Shown here piece by piece: positions 1 to 8,600 of a DNA stretch of 64,000 bases. Each line of letters opens with the position of its first letter. Within the stretch, counting starts at the first letter, position 1. Source of the stretch: an uncultured Planctomycetales bacterium (GTDB lineage: Bacteria > Planctomycetota > Planctomycetia > Pirellulales > S012-138). Both the position numbers and the translations under genes were made by a program. The notes under the pieces are model-generated. The model ran no database searches, had not been told where the DNA came from, and saw nothing but the letters and a program-made list of their open reading frames with translations. Location of the stretch: positions 1 through 64,000 of the forward strand of contig CALJLD010000003.1 in assembly GCA_937982665.1 (NCBI GenBank), read 5' to 3'.

Positions 1-146
1 TGGGCGATGGCTACAGCTACACGCTGGAAGAGGTCGGCCACATCTTCAAGGTTACGCGGGAACGTATCCGCCAGATTGAAGCCAAAGCCGTCCGCAAGTT
101 GCAGCAACCCAGCCGCAGCCAGGAGTTGTCCGGCTTTTTGGATTAA
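1..146 (+). CDS. rpoD: RNA polymerase primary sigma factor, C-terminal end (partial)
   Basis: The reading frame that is open from the window edge (first full codon at 3) ends at the TAA at 144-146. It encodes the end of sigma region 4.2: a helix-turn-helix with the TLEEVG start, the RERIRQIEAKA recognition helix that contacts the -35 element, and a tail ending in LSGFLD. This is the classic end of RpoD/SigA-type sigma factors, which direct core RNA polymerase to housekeeping promoters. Only about 47 residues are in the window, so the N-terminal regions cannot be judged. A strong terminator follows within 60 bases. Another group 1 or 2 sigma-70 cannot be excluded from this tail alone, but the match is very close. 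Confidence 0.9.
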   Translation, partial: GDGYSYTLEEVGHIFKVTRERIRQIEAKAVRKLQQPSRSQELSGFLD

Positions 147-190
147 GCCTGGTTTAGGCACAGGCGCCTGGAAGAGGCGCATGGCAGAGT

Positions 191-234
191 GAAAAAAACG
201 AGCGCCGAGGCGAAATGCTTCGGCGTTCTTTTTT
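191..234. terminator. Bidirectional Rho-independent terminator
   Basis: A 9-bp stem (203-211 with 217-225, one G-T pair) closes a 5-base loop. It is followed on the plus strand by a T-rich run (226-234) and preceded by seven A residues (192-198), which read as a T run on the minus strand. It sits between the convergent ends of the sigma factor gene and the CsrA-like gene, so it can serve both. Confidence 0.8.
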
Positions 235-282
235 GTGTTGCCATCAACGGGTGTGAATCGGCCAACGCGGTGGCAACATGGA

Positions 283-576
283 CTACGGCGGATGATCGCT
301 GACCTCGCCACGGACGATGGAAACACCCTCGGGGTATTCAAATGCGAACCGCGTCTTGTCGCCGTTCCCTTCCGAACCTGCGATTGAGATCAAGGTGACT
401 TTGACGTTGTAGCAAATCTCGATCCATTGGTTCTTGGTCAGCGTGAGAACTCTCTTCGCGCCGCCTGAGACTTTAGCGAGCGCAACTTCGGCATATTCGC
501 CGCTGACGCGCACGACGGTGAATCGAACGTCTTCAATCAAAATTGATTCGCCGACTTTGCGAAACAAAACAAGCAT
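283..576 (-). CDS. CsrA-like RNA-binding protein, apparently two CsrA lobes in one chain
   Basis: The 97-residue product begins MLVLFRKVGE, the hallmark first strand of CsrA, the post-transcriptional regulator that binds GGA motifs in mRNA leaders. I chose the ATG at 574-576 because that motif is the true CsrA N-terminus and a GGGAG ribosome site lies 8 bases upstream; the frame is open for 12 further codons. CsrA proteins are usually 60-75 residues. Here residues 1-36 match beta strands 1-4, then a second CsrA-like stretch (about 50-92) ends in EGVSIVRGEV, the equivalent of the VSVHREEI RNA-binding strand with its key Arg (R89). The first lobe lacks that end and the second lacks the MLVL strand. 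It may be a fused pseudo-dimer. It converges on the sigma factor gene and probably ends at the shared terminator. Confidence 0.7.
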   Translation of the reverse strand: MLVLFRKVGESILIEDVRFTVVRVSGEYAEVALAKVSGGAKRVLTLTKNQWIEICYNVKVTLISIAGSEGNGDKTRFAFEYPEGVSIVRGEVSDHPP

Positions 577-694
577 GCAATGGCGCTCCCAAATTCTGGC
601 GTAACAGCGCAACGCCTGACTATGTCAGGTTGTGTATCAGTCCATAAGCAGCACTGCCCTAACAAGACCATTTGCAATCGGCGAAGACGATCAC

Positions 695-1924
695 TCAATC
701 CCCCGCCTCCAACAATTGCCAGCACGTCAGTTGCATTCTGGGCAGGTGGAACGGTCCTTTCCAGAGATTGCCTTTGAGGGGGACGCTCAGGCTGCCGTCG
801 CGGTGGAGGTAGCCAAACCATTCGCCATGCTCCAGATCGGGGAAGTGTTCATAGGCCCAGTTGTGCACGTGCGTGTGCCATCTTCGATATTTGGTGTCCG
901 GCGCGAGTTTGCTGGCCATGAGCGTGGCGATGATCGCTTCGTTTTGTGGCCACCAGAATTTCATGTCGTGCCAATACTCTTGCACCGGCAGCCCTTTCAC
1001 ATCCACAAAGTACCGCAGCCCTCCGTAGTCTCTGTCCCACCCTCGCGCCCAACTCCAGTCGAGCATCTCGCAGCCTAGCTGGATGAGTTCCTGGTCCTGG
1101 CGATGTTTGCCTTCGGCCATGATGAACCATGCGCCTTCCATGGCATGGCCTGGGTTGAGCGTGCGGCCATCGAAGTGATCGATCAGGCTGCCATCGATGG
1201 CGACGGTCTCCATCACGCATTCCCGGTCTCGCTTGATGTGGAATGTGCGAATGTCGTTGATCGCCTGATCAATGCGATCATCGGCGTTTGCCAGCCCAAT
1301 CGAATCGCGCAGTTGTTGCGCGGTGTTGATGGCGATCATCGGAAAGCCAAGGGAACGCGTCGGGCGTGTGTCGGTGAACTTTGCGGTGCCTGGCGGAGGA
1401 TGGGTGTTGTGACGGATGAACCGCTCAAAGCAGGCGATGGCTTTTTCTGCGTACTCGTCACGGCCGGTGGCTTGCGCCAATTCGCCATAGGCGATGGCCG
1501 CAAAGCTTTCCGTGAACGCATAGCGCCGCTTGCGGAGCGGTTGACCTTCCCGCGTGACGTGAAACCACATCCGCCCATCGGTAGGATCAAAGCCGTGGCG
1601 GTCAATGAACTCGACTCCGTGCAGCGCCAGCTCAAGCCACTGCTCACGCTGGGCGAACTTGCCGGCGTGATCAATGTTGGACAAGTCGCTCTTATCGAAG
1701 GGCACGTTGTTGTACAGTTCGCCCAACAGCCACGTGAACCGGCACTGCTGCCACATGCCTTTGTCGGTATCGATGACGCTGCCGTCCCGATTCAGCGCGG
1801 TGAGAAACCCGCCGTGCTGTCGGTCTATGCCGTGAGCCAGCCAAAACGGCAGCACGTCCACCAACAAGCCATCACGGTAGATCTCAATCAGCGCTTCGCG
1901 CGAGAGCGGTTGCTGCTCCGGCAT
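695..1924 (-). CDS. N-acylglucosamine 2-epimerase (AGE) family protein
   Basis: This encodes a roughly 409-residue (alpha/alpha)6-barrel sugar epimerase of the AGE/cellobiose 2-epimerase superfamily, which interconverts glucose- and mannose-type reducing ends or acylated amino sugars in the cytoplasm. Family features are the HGGF motif near the N-terminus, WLLGELYN, the NPGHAMEGAW segment with a catalytic-type His, HDMKFWWPQNE, and a C-terminal GPFHLPR with the second conserved His. The length matches the family. There is no signal peptide. An in-frame ATG at 1967-1969 would add 15 residues; neither start has a clear ribosome site, and the downstream one fits homologues better. It lies just behind the secreted propeller gene on the same strand, which suggests coupled sugar use. 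The exact substrate cannot be read from sequence. Confidence 0.85.
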   Translation of the reverse strand: MPEQQPLSREALIEIYRDGLLVDVLPFWLAHGIDRQHGGFLTALNRDGSVIDTDKGMWQQCRFTWLLGELYNNVPFDKSDLSNIDHAGKFAQREQWLELALHGVEFIDRHGFDPTDGRMWFHVTREGQPLRKRRYAFTESFAAIAYGELAQATGRDEYAEKAIACFERFIRHNTHPPPGTAKFTDTRPTRSLGFPMIAINTAQQLRDSIGLANADDRIDQAINDIRTFHIKRDRECVMETVAIDGSLIDHFDGRTLNPGHAMEGAWFIMAEGKHRQDQELIQLGCEMLDWSWARGWDRDYGGLRYFVDVKGLPVQEYWHDMKFWWPQNEAIIATLMASKLAPDTKYRRWHTHVHNWAYEHFPDLEHGEWFGYLHRDGSLSVPLKGNLWKGPFHLPRMQLTCWQLLEAGD

Positions 1925-1991
1925 GGTTTGGTTCAACGAATGGGAGTTGTTTTCCAGCGCATGAAACAAGATTGCTACGGCAGAAAGAGCA

Positions 1992-3071
1992 TCATTGATC
2001 CATCGATGACTCTGCCGGACCGGCCCAAATGGCCGTGTTGATGGCGAAGTACTTGTTCACAAACGGCGGCTGTTTGCGGCTGGCGTACCAGATGCGAAAC
2101 GAACCATCGTCCTGGCGAATGACTGACTGGCTTGTTGTGTAGTGCGATTCCCACGCCCTGTCTTCAACCGGTGTCAACACAGGGCTGTGCGGATTGCGAT
2201 GCCAATGGATGCCGTCCGAGCTGACCGCAAACCCGATGGCCGTGGTGTTCGCTCGCGCGGACCAGTAACTGCCGTACCACATCAAGTAAACGCCATCCAC
2301 CTTCAGCACGGTGGGATAGAACAGGCGGTTCTGTTCCCATTCCGCTTCGGCCGTCAGCACGGAATCGGGATGCACGTCCCACTCGCGACCGTCCTGGCTG
2401 GTTGCCGTGCGAATGGTCCAGTCACCGCTGGAAACATCCGTGTACCACATGCGATAGGCGTCCTCGCCGTCGTCGGTTGTTTCCTTGATAATCGTGGGTG
2501 CATATACGCCTTCCAGCAATGCTTCCGAAGGTTCGCCCCATTGAGCGCCATCTTGGCTTGTTGATTCGTACAGCGCATGGCGGCCGGTTCCGTCGGTGAA
2601 GTCCGTCGCGCTGAACCACATTCGCAACCGGCCGTTTTCTGCAATGGGCGTGCCGTCAGGGTCTCGCAGCAGCGTGGCTGTCAGGACGGATCGCTTTCCG
2701 TCCGAGAACTTGAGAACTGGACCGTGAGAGCTTCTGGCAAAGCCGCGGCCATCTTTGCTGGTGGCCATGCCGAGCGAGAAACCACGCTGGGCGACTGCGC
2801 CGGTTGAGCCGGAATACCACAACATGTATTCGCCGTCTCGCCGGGCGACGCACGGCGCGAAGATGTGCGTGTCATCGAAAGCGCGGGCTTCGCCCAGCGA
2901 AAGCACCGGCCCTGCCGTATCGCGCTGCCAGTCTTGCGGTTGCAGCCAGCGCTTGAGCGAATCAGGAATGTCTCGCGCGTCGTTTGTCTTGTTCTGCGCG
3001 AGGACAACGTTTGGCAACGCAACGCAAAAGAGAACCGCGTTCAGAATCGCGAACAAGCGATATCGCATCAT
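1992..3071 (-). CDS. Secreted five-bladed beta-propeller glycosidase-like protein
   Basis: The 359-residue product has a signal peptide (residues 1-25, ending VLAQ). After this come five repeats built around aromatic motifs (YMLWYSG, LRMWFSA, YRMWYTD, YLMWYGS, FRIWYAS), each preceded by an acidic, Gly-rich turn. This spacing is typical of the five-bladed propellers of the GH43/GH32/GH130 clans. The catalytic acids cannot be assigned with confidence, so it may be a glycosidase, a phosphorylase or a non-catalytic sugar-binding relative. It is the first gene of a minus-strand pair with the AGE epimerase. The pairing of a five-bladed propeller enzyme with an epimerase recalls mannobiose-use loci with GH130 enzymes, but those are normally cytoplasmic, so the parallel is only a suggestion. 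Confidence 0.7.
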   Translation of the reverse strand: MMRYRLFAILNAVLFCVALPNVVLAQNKTNDARDIPDSLKRWLQPQDWQRDTAGPVLSLGEARAFDDTHIFAPCVARRDGEYMLWYSGSTGAVAQRGFSLGMATSKDGRGFARSSHGPVLKFSDGKRSVLTATLLRDPDGTPIAENGRLRMWFSATDFTDGTGRHALYESTSQDGAQWGEPSEALLEGVYAPTIIKETTDDGEDAYRMWYTDVSSGDWTIRTATSQDGREWDVHPDSVLTAEAEWEQNRLFYPTVLKVDGVYLMWYGSYWSARANTTAIGFAVSSDGIHWHRNPHSPVLTPVEDRAWESHYTTSQSVIRQDDGSFRIWYASRKQPPFVNKYFAINTAIWAGPAESSMDQ

Positions 3072-3188
3072 TATTGGACACCATCTTCAAGCAACGGGTC
3101 AGTAGACGGCAAGCACTTCCCGCCCGATTCTAGACGGCTTGATGCCGCGCGTCACATGAATGAGCGTTCGGTGACAGGATTGTTCGCC

Positions 3189-4964
3189 CTACTGCCGCGC
3201 GTCCGCGAACGCGTCCTGCAGGCGTTTCATGCCTTCCTGGCCGCGCTCGCCGTCGACAACGATGTTCACCGAGACTTCGCTGGAGTTGACCATCTCCAGG
3301 TTGATGCCGGAGTTGGCGAGGGCCTCGAACATGCGAATCGCCACGCTGGTGTGATTCCGCATGCCGATGCCGGAGACGGTGAGCTTGGAGACCCAAGGTG
3401 CGTGCGAGACGATGCCGCTACCCAGCTCTTTGCTGGCGGCATCCAACGCGGCCAGGCAGATCTCCAGCTGATCCTGTGGGATGGTGAAGCTGAGGTCGGC
3501 CAGGTGTTCGTCGCCGCCGCAGCTCTGCACAATCATGTCGACAAAGACATCCGCCGCGGCGATGCGTTCAAAGATCCGCGCGGCCGTGCCGGGCACATCG
3601 GGAACTTTGGCGATGGTCACACGCGATTGACTGTCCTCGCAGGCGATGCCATCGATGGTCAAGTCTTCCATGCCACGCAAGCGCTCCACGACATCCACGG
3701 CATCGCCACGCCGGACCGGCGGAGGAACGGGATTCGGATCGGCATCATCAGGCGGAACATGCAGTTCAAAAGCCGCATGCGCCGCGCGAAGCGCTTTCAT
3801 GTGATCTTCACGGCTGACCAGCGTGGAGATCTTGATATCGCTGGTGGTGATCATCTGAATGTTGGAGCCCGATTCCGCGAGCGCGCGGAACATCCGCGGG
3901 GCAACGCCGGTCTGCTTGGCCATTCCCAGTCCGACGACGCTGACCTTGGAGACCTTGCGATCGAAGGTGAACTCGTCCGCGTCGAGCTTGTCGCTGGCCT
4001 TTTGCACGGCTTCCAAAGTTGCCGGGAGATCAGCCAGGAGAACGGTAAAGGAAACATCAACCAGCCCTCGCTCGCCGACGTTCTGCACGATCATATCGAC
4101 CGGCACATTCTTGGCAGCAATCCGTGAGAAGATCGCATGACTGGTGCCAGGCTCGTCCGGAACACCGCGAACCGAGACGCGAGCTTCGTCCCGCACGCCG
4201 GCGGCGCCACTGACTGGGCGGGTGTTGGATTCCGGAGCATCCACAATCAGCGAGCCAGGGATATCGGCCGCCGCGTTGCGAACATGAATCGCGACGTTGA
4301 ACTTCTTGCCGAACTCGATCGAACGGCTATGCATGACGCCGGCGCCCATGCTGGCCAGTTCCAGCATCTCCACATAGCTGACCTGCCGCACCATGCGAGC
4401 TTCCGGCAGAATGCGGGGATCGGTCGTGTAGACGCCATCGACATCGGTATAGATCTGGCACTCTTCCGCGCCCAACACAGCGGCCAGGGCGACGGCCGTG
4501 GTATCGGATCCCCCGCGACCGAGCGTGGTGATGTTGAAGTCTTCGTCAATGCCTTGGAAGCCAGCGGCGATGACGATCTTGCCGGCCGAAAGCGCCGCGC
4601 GAATGCGTTCCGTCGAGATGGAATGGATGCGGGCTTTGGTATGTGTACTGTCCGTGCGAATGCCGATCTGCGCGCCGGTCAAACTCACGGCTTCGTAGCC
4701 CAGGCTGGTGACGGCCATGGCCATGAGCGCCACGCTGACCTGCTCGCCGGTGGAAAGCAGCATGTCCATTTCGCGGGCCGGCGGAGAGTCGGTGACTTCG
4801 CTGGCCAGCCGAATCAACTCGTCCGTGTTTTTCCCCATCGCGCTCACCACGACGACGACCTGATGCCCTTCTTGTCGGGCACGCACAGCCTTGCGGGCGG
4901 CGGATTGAATCTTCTCGACATCACCGACGCTGGTGCCGCCGAACTTTTGCACGATGAGGGACAT
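3189..4964 (-). CDS. lysC: Aspartate kinase with four ACT domains
   Basis: This enzyme phosphorylates aspartate, the first step toward lysine, threonine, methionine and diaminopimelate. The kinase domain (about 1-245) carries KFGGTSVG at residues 7-14, the STGE motif, the Gly-rich TTLGRGGSDTTA segment and TDVDGVYTTDP. Usual lengths are 400-450 residues; this has 591 because the regulatory ACT pair is duplicated: ACT1 262-330, ACT2 340-400, a Pro-rich linker 401-447, ACT3 448-512 and ACT4 526-588. The ACT1 and ACT3 copies both read VPDxPGT, and ACT2 and ACT4 both read GxGM. Four-ACT aspartate kinases are known in cyanobacteria and other bacteria, so this is a recognised form. The start is the ATG before SLIVQKF. 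Feedback control by lysine or threonine is expected from the family. Confidence 0.95.
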   Translation of the reverse strand: MSLIVQKFGGTSVGDVEKIQSAARKAVRARQEGHQVVVVVSAMGKNTDELIRLASEVTDSPPAREMDMLLSTGEQVSVALMAMAVTSLGYEAVSLTGAQIGIRTDSTHTKARIHSISTERIRAALSAGKIVIAAGFQGIDEDFNITTLGRGGSDTTAVALAAVLGAEECQIYTDVDGVYTTDPRILPEARMVRQVSYVEMLELASMGAGVMHSRSIEFGKKFNVAIHVRNAAADIPGSLIVDAPESNTRPVSGAAGVRDEARVSVRGVPDEPGTSHAIFSRIAAKNVPVDMIVQNVGERGLVDVSFTVLLADLPATLEAVQKASDKLDADEFTFDRKVSKVSVVGLGMAKQTGVAPRMFRALAESGSNIQMITTSDIKISTLVSREDHMKALRAAHAAFELHVPPDDADPNPVPPPVRRGDAVDVVERLRGMEDLTIDGIACEDSQSRVTIAKVPDVPGTAARIFERIAAADVFVDMIVQSCGGDEHLADLSFTIPQDQLEICLAALDAASKELGSGIVSHAPWVSKLTVSGIGMRNHTSVAIRMFEALANSGINLEMVNSSEVSVNIVVDGERGQEGMKRLQDAFADARQ

Positions 4965-5030
4965 GAGGGGAGAGCTAGGGGCTAGAGACTAGAGGTTAGG
5001 GATAAGAGACAAGAGGAGAGAGACAAGTGC

Positions 5031-5163
5031 CAACTTGGCGAGCCGAATGCGTGAGCTTCCGGAGGAGTGCACGGGAGAGTATGGGGAAAGGGAAAAGGGA
5101 TACGGGGAAAGGGATTGCATGACAAGTTGGCGAGCCGGATGCGTGAGCTTCCGGAGGGAGTGC
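5031..5163. repeat. REP-like direct repeat pair upstream of lysC
   Basis: Two near-identical copies of about 40 bases lie at 5031-5070 and 5123-5163. Each holds the imperfect palindrome CCGGATGCGTGAGCTTCCGG (the first copy has GAA for GGA) set in TTGGCGAGC...AGTGC. The gap between them is purine-rich and contains a G-quadruplex motif. From memory, similar GAGCCGG...CCGGAG intergenic elements are abundant in Pirellulales genomes, which would make these members of a dispersed REP family. Confidence 0.7.
5083..5113 (+). other. G-quadruplex motif between REP-like copies
   Basis: Five runs of three or four G (5083-5086, 5090-5092, 5097-5099, 5104-5107, 5111-5113) are separated by loops of 3-4 bases. 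This satisfies the usual intramolecular quadruplex rule on the plus strand. For lysC, transcribed from the minus strand, the G-rich strand is the template. Confidence 0.6.
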
Positions 5164-5205
5164 TCAACGTTTGGAAGTAGTTGATACGGACGCGGTGGGT
5201 GCTAA

Positions 5206-5595
5206 TCAGGTTCGGACAGTGAAGGTTTGTCCCTGTGAGTCGGTTGGATAGACGATCGAGTATGTTTGGTGATCATTTGACGTGCCGATCACGGCGGAGT
5301 CCAGGAGCTGATTATCGCAAATCTTTTGCGAACCAAGGGCCTGGATGACCAACTCGACGTCGCGTTCCGGATTGTTGCTCATCAGGAAGATCGTCATCAT
5401 ATTGTCGTCGCCGTAGTCGTAACCATCGCCACGGACTTGTCCGGACGTAGCTTCCTGGATCACGTCAGGAACTCGATAACGCAAATCGGCGTCGGGATTG
5501 TCGAGCAATGCCGGATTCAATCGGATAGCAATTTCGCCCACGAGTCCCCCGCTTCGGAAAGATCCAACCACAAGCTCCGAACGGTATATGAACAA
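5206..5595 (-). CDS. Conserved-looking hypothetical protein
   Basis: I do not recognise the family. The frame encodes up to 129 residues with a natural composition and alternating hydrophobic pattern that suggests an alpha/beta domain, including a run rich in Asp and Gly (RGDGYDYGDDN) and ending QTFTVRT. The outermost start is a TTG at 5593-5595, but this lies inside the T tract of a terminator, so a later start is more likely: a GTG at residue 19 has a GGGGGAC sequence 5 bases upstream. There is no signal peptide or membrane segment. It lies between the large propeller gene and lysC on the same strand. The terminator just upstream suggests it has its own promoter or depends on readthrough. 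Confidence 0.5.
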   Translation of the reverse strand: MFIYRSELVVGSFRSGGLVGEIAIRLNPALLDNPDADLRYRVPDVIQEATSGQVRGDGYDYGDDNMMTIFLMSNNPERDVELVIQALGSQKICDNQLLDSAVIGTSNDHQTYSIVYPTDSQGQTFTVRT

Positions 5596-5622
5596 AAACG
5601 ACGACGCCCGAGAGCGCCGTCG
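5592..5622 (-). terminator. Rho-independent terminator of the BNR-propeller gene
   Basis: On the minus strand the sequence forms a GC-rich stem (GCGACGGCGC, loop TCTCGG, GCGTCGTCG with one mismatch) followed directly by TTTTTG. It lies 65 bases past the stop of the large secreted protein gene and is in the right orientation to end its transcript. Confidence 0.7.
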
Positions 5623-5686
5623 CTTCAGTTCTTATCAGCGTACAACTCTGCCCCACCCAATCAAAGGGGGCAGGTTGACCCTGCGG

Positions 5687-8600
5687 CTATTCCCCGCCGC
5701 CGGTGCTTACCGCGGGGATGTCCTTCTCTTTGACGAGAGCGTTGAACTCCGGCACGCGCGCGTCAACCACTTGCTTGAGCTTGGCCAACTCCGCATCGAT
5801 CAGCGGCACCAACTCATCACGCACAGCAACGCTTTGGTCCGTCGGCCGGTAATCGCCGGTGGCGACGACGCCGGCCAGCGCTGCCAGGCGGTTGTTTAGC
5901 CGGATGGGGAAGTTCAACGGGTCTTGGCCGCTCTCGTTCTTAGTTTGATAGAGAGCTTCTTCGATGGCCGTCAGCTCAACGTTGATGGATCGGCCGAGAT
6001 CGACCAAGTCATCCATGCCGTCCTGGCCGCGAACCTTGCCGAGGACTTCGTTGATGGAGTCCCGCATGGCGCGAATCTGGCGGATGCCGCGATGCGTTTC
6101 CGTCAGCTTGTCGCGAACTTCGATGAGGAAATCGAACTGCGCTTGCAGATCTTCCTGCGAAGTCTCGACGCGCGGATCGGGCAGGATTTCGAACGTCGTC
6201 GTCTCCGTCACATCGCCGACAGTCAGCTTGGCTTCGTAAGTGCCAGGCACCGCGCGAGGACCGCGAGTGTTGCCGGACCAAAGAATCATCCCGGGGAAGG
6301 TCTCAGCATTCGGATAGCTCATGTTCCAAGCGAAGCGGTTAAGTCCGGCGTTCACGCTGATCGGTTGAACGTCCTGACCGCGACGCGTGCTGAACGTTTG
6401 AATGACGTCGCCATCAGCTTCCGAGATCTCCAACGTGACCGGCTGATCGGCATCGGCCACCTGGAAGGTCAACACGGCTCCGCCCGGCGGGTTGGCTCCG
6501 GCTCCGCCGCCTCCGCGACCCCCTCGACCTCCACCACCAGTGCGGTAGGTCGGACGCGGGGTGTAGATATGCAGATCGGCGGAAGCCACTTTGTCAGAAA
6601 GTTCATGCAGCGGGGTGAGGTCATCCAGCACCCAGAACGAACGTCCTTGCGTGGCGACGATCAGGTCCTTGTTCTTGATCGTAAGATCCGTCACCGGAAC
6701 CAGCGGCAGGTTGAGTTGGAACGATTTCCAACTGTTGCCATCATCGAAGGAGATGTACATGCCTTCTTCGGTGCCGGCGTAGAGCAAACCTTCGCGATCG
6801 GGGTCGGCACGCACCACGCGGGTGAAGTGCTCGGCATCGATCCCGTCAGTAATCTGCTGCCAGGTCTGGCCGTAATCTTTGGTGCGATACAAGTATGGAC
6901 GGAAGTCATCCAGCTTGTAACACGTGGCCGCAACGTACATGCCGCCGGGATTGTGCGGATCAACTTCCAGGCTGTTGATCATCGCCCACTTGGGAAGATC
7001 GCCGGGCGTGACGTCTTGCCAGTTCTCGCCGCCATCACGCGTGATATGCAGCAAGCCATCATCAGAACCGCACCAGATGACGCCGGCTTCGTGCTGGCTT
7101 TCGACAGCCGCAAAGATCGTGGCGTAATACTCAACGCTGGTGTTGTCCTTGGTGATGGGACCGCCGGAAGGACCGAGTTTGGACCGATCATTCCGCGTCA
7201 GGTCAGGGCTGATGGGTATCCAGGTTTGGCCTTCGTTGTTCGTTTTGAACAACACCTGGCTGGCCGTGTAGAGCGTGTTGGAATCGTGCGGCGAAAAGAA
7301 GATGGGGAAGTTCCATTGGAAGCGATGCGCCAGGTCGGCCGCACCGTGGCCCATGGGATTGTCCGGCCAGGCGTTGATGTTTCGTCGCGCGCCGGTGCGA
7401 TGATCCAAGCGAATCAGCAAACCGCCATAAGAACCGCCGTAGACGATTTCGGGATCGTCCGGATCGGGAGCGATGTGGCCGCTTTCGCCACCGGCTGTGG
7501 ATTCCCAATCGTTTTCCGTGATGCTGCCGCCGCCAGTCCGGTGTGGAATTCGTACGGTGCTGTTGTCTTGCTGAGCGCCGTAAATGCGATACGGGAAGTG
7601 ATTGTCCGTAGTCACACGATAGAACTGCGCGGTGGGCTGGTTCATCATCGTGGAAAAGTTGCGGCCGTAGTCATAGGAGACTTGCGCGCCGCCGTCATCG
7701 GCCACTGCCATGCGATTGGCATCTTCCGGAGCAATCCACAAGTCGTGATGATCGCCGTGCGGAGTGCGAATGCGTTCGTCAAAGGTTACGCCACCATCGG
7801 TCGAACGGTGGAAGCCAACGTTGAGGACATAGACTTCGTCGATGTCGGTCGGTCCGGCATAAATGCGGCTGTAGTACCAGGCACGTTGTCGCAGGTTTCG
7901 GTCTTCGCTCGTACGTCGCCACGTTGCTCCAGCGTCTTCAGAACGGAAGACGCCACCATCGGCCGCTTCGACAATTGCCCAAACGCGATTGGAATCGACC
8001 GGCGAAACGGTGATTCCGCTGATGCCGACCATACCTTGCGGCAAGCCAGGGTTGTGTGTGATTTCCGTCCAGGTGTCGCCTGCATCGGTACTCTTCCAGA
8101 TGCCGGAACCTTCGCCACCGGACTCAAGGCTGTACGGTGTGCGGAGAATGCGCCACGTGGTGGCATAAACCACGCGGGGGTTGTTGGGATCAAGGATCAG
8201 ATCACAAGCGCCGGCATTTTCATTGGCGAAGAGCACCTGCTCCCAGGTCTTGCCGCCATCTTGCGAACGGTAAACGCCGCGCTCGTCGTTGGGTCCGTAG
8301 AGATGACCGAGTGCCGCGACGTAGACGAGGTCAGGGTTCTTCGGATGGATGCGAATGCGGGGGATGTGCTTGGTGTCGGCCAGGCCGATGTGTTCCCAAG
8401 TCTCGCCAGCGTCGACCGACTTCCACATGCCATTCCCAGAGGAAACGTTTCCGCGAACGGTGACTTCGCCGCCACCAACGTAGATCACATTCGGGTCCCA
8501 TTCACTGACAGCCACGGCTCCAATCGATCCGCCGAAATAGCCATCCGAGATGTTCTCCCAGGATTCGCCGCCATTGGTTGTTCGCCAGACGCCTCCGCCG

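Noticed and set aside
2865..4127. A 420-codon plus-strand frame opposite lysC
   Set aside because: It overlaps well-defined ACT-domain coding sequence on the other strand and has low-complexity, Arg/His-rich content.
4965..5205. Lysine riboswitch upstream of lysC
   Set aside because: The region consists of purine tracts and REP-like repeats. I see no lysine aptamer core, and four ACT domains already provide feedback control.
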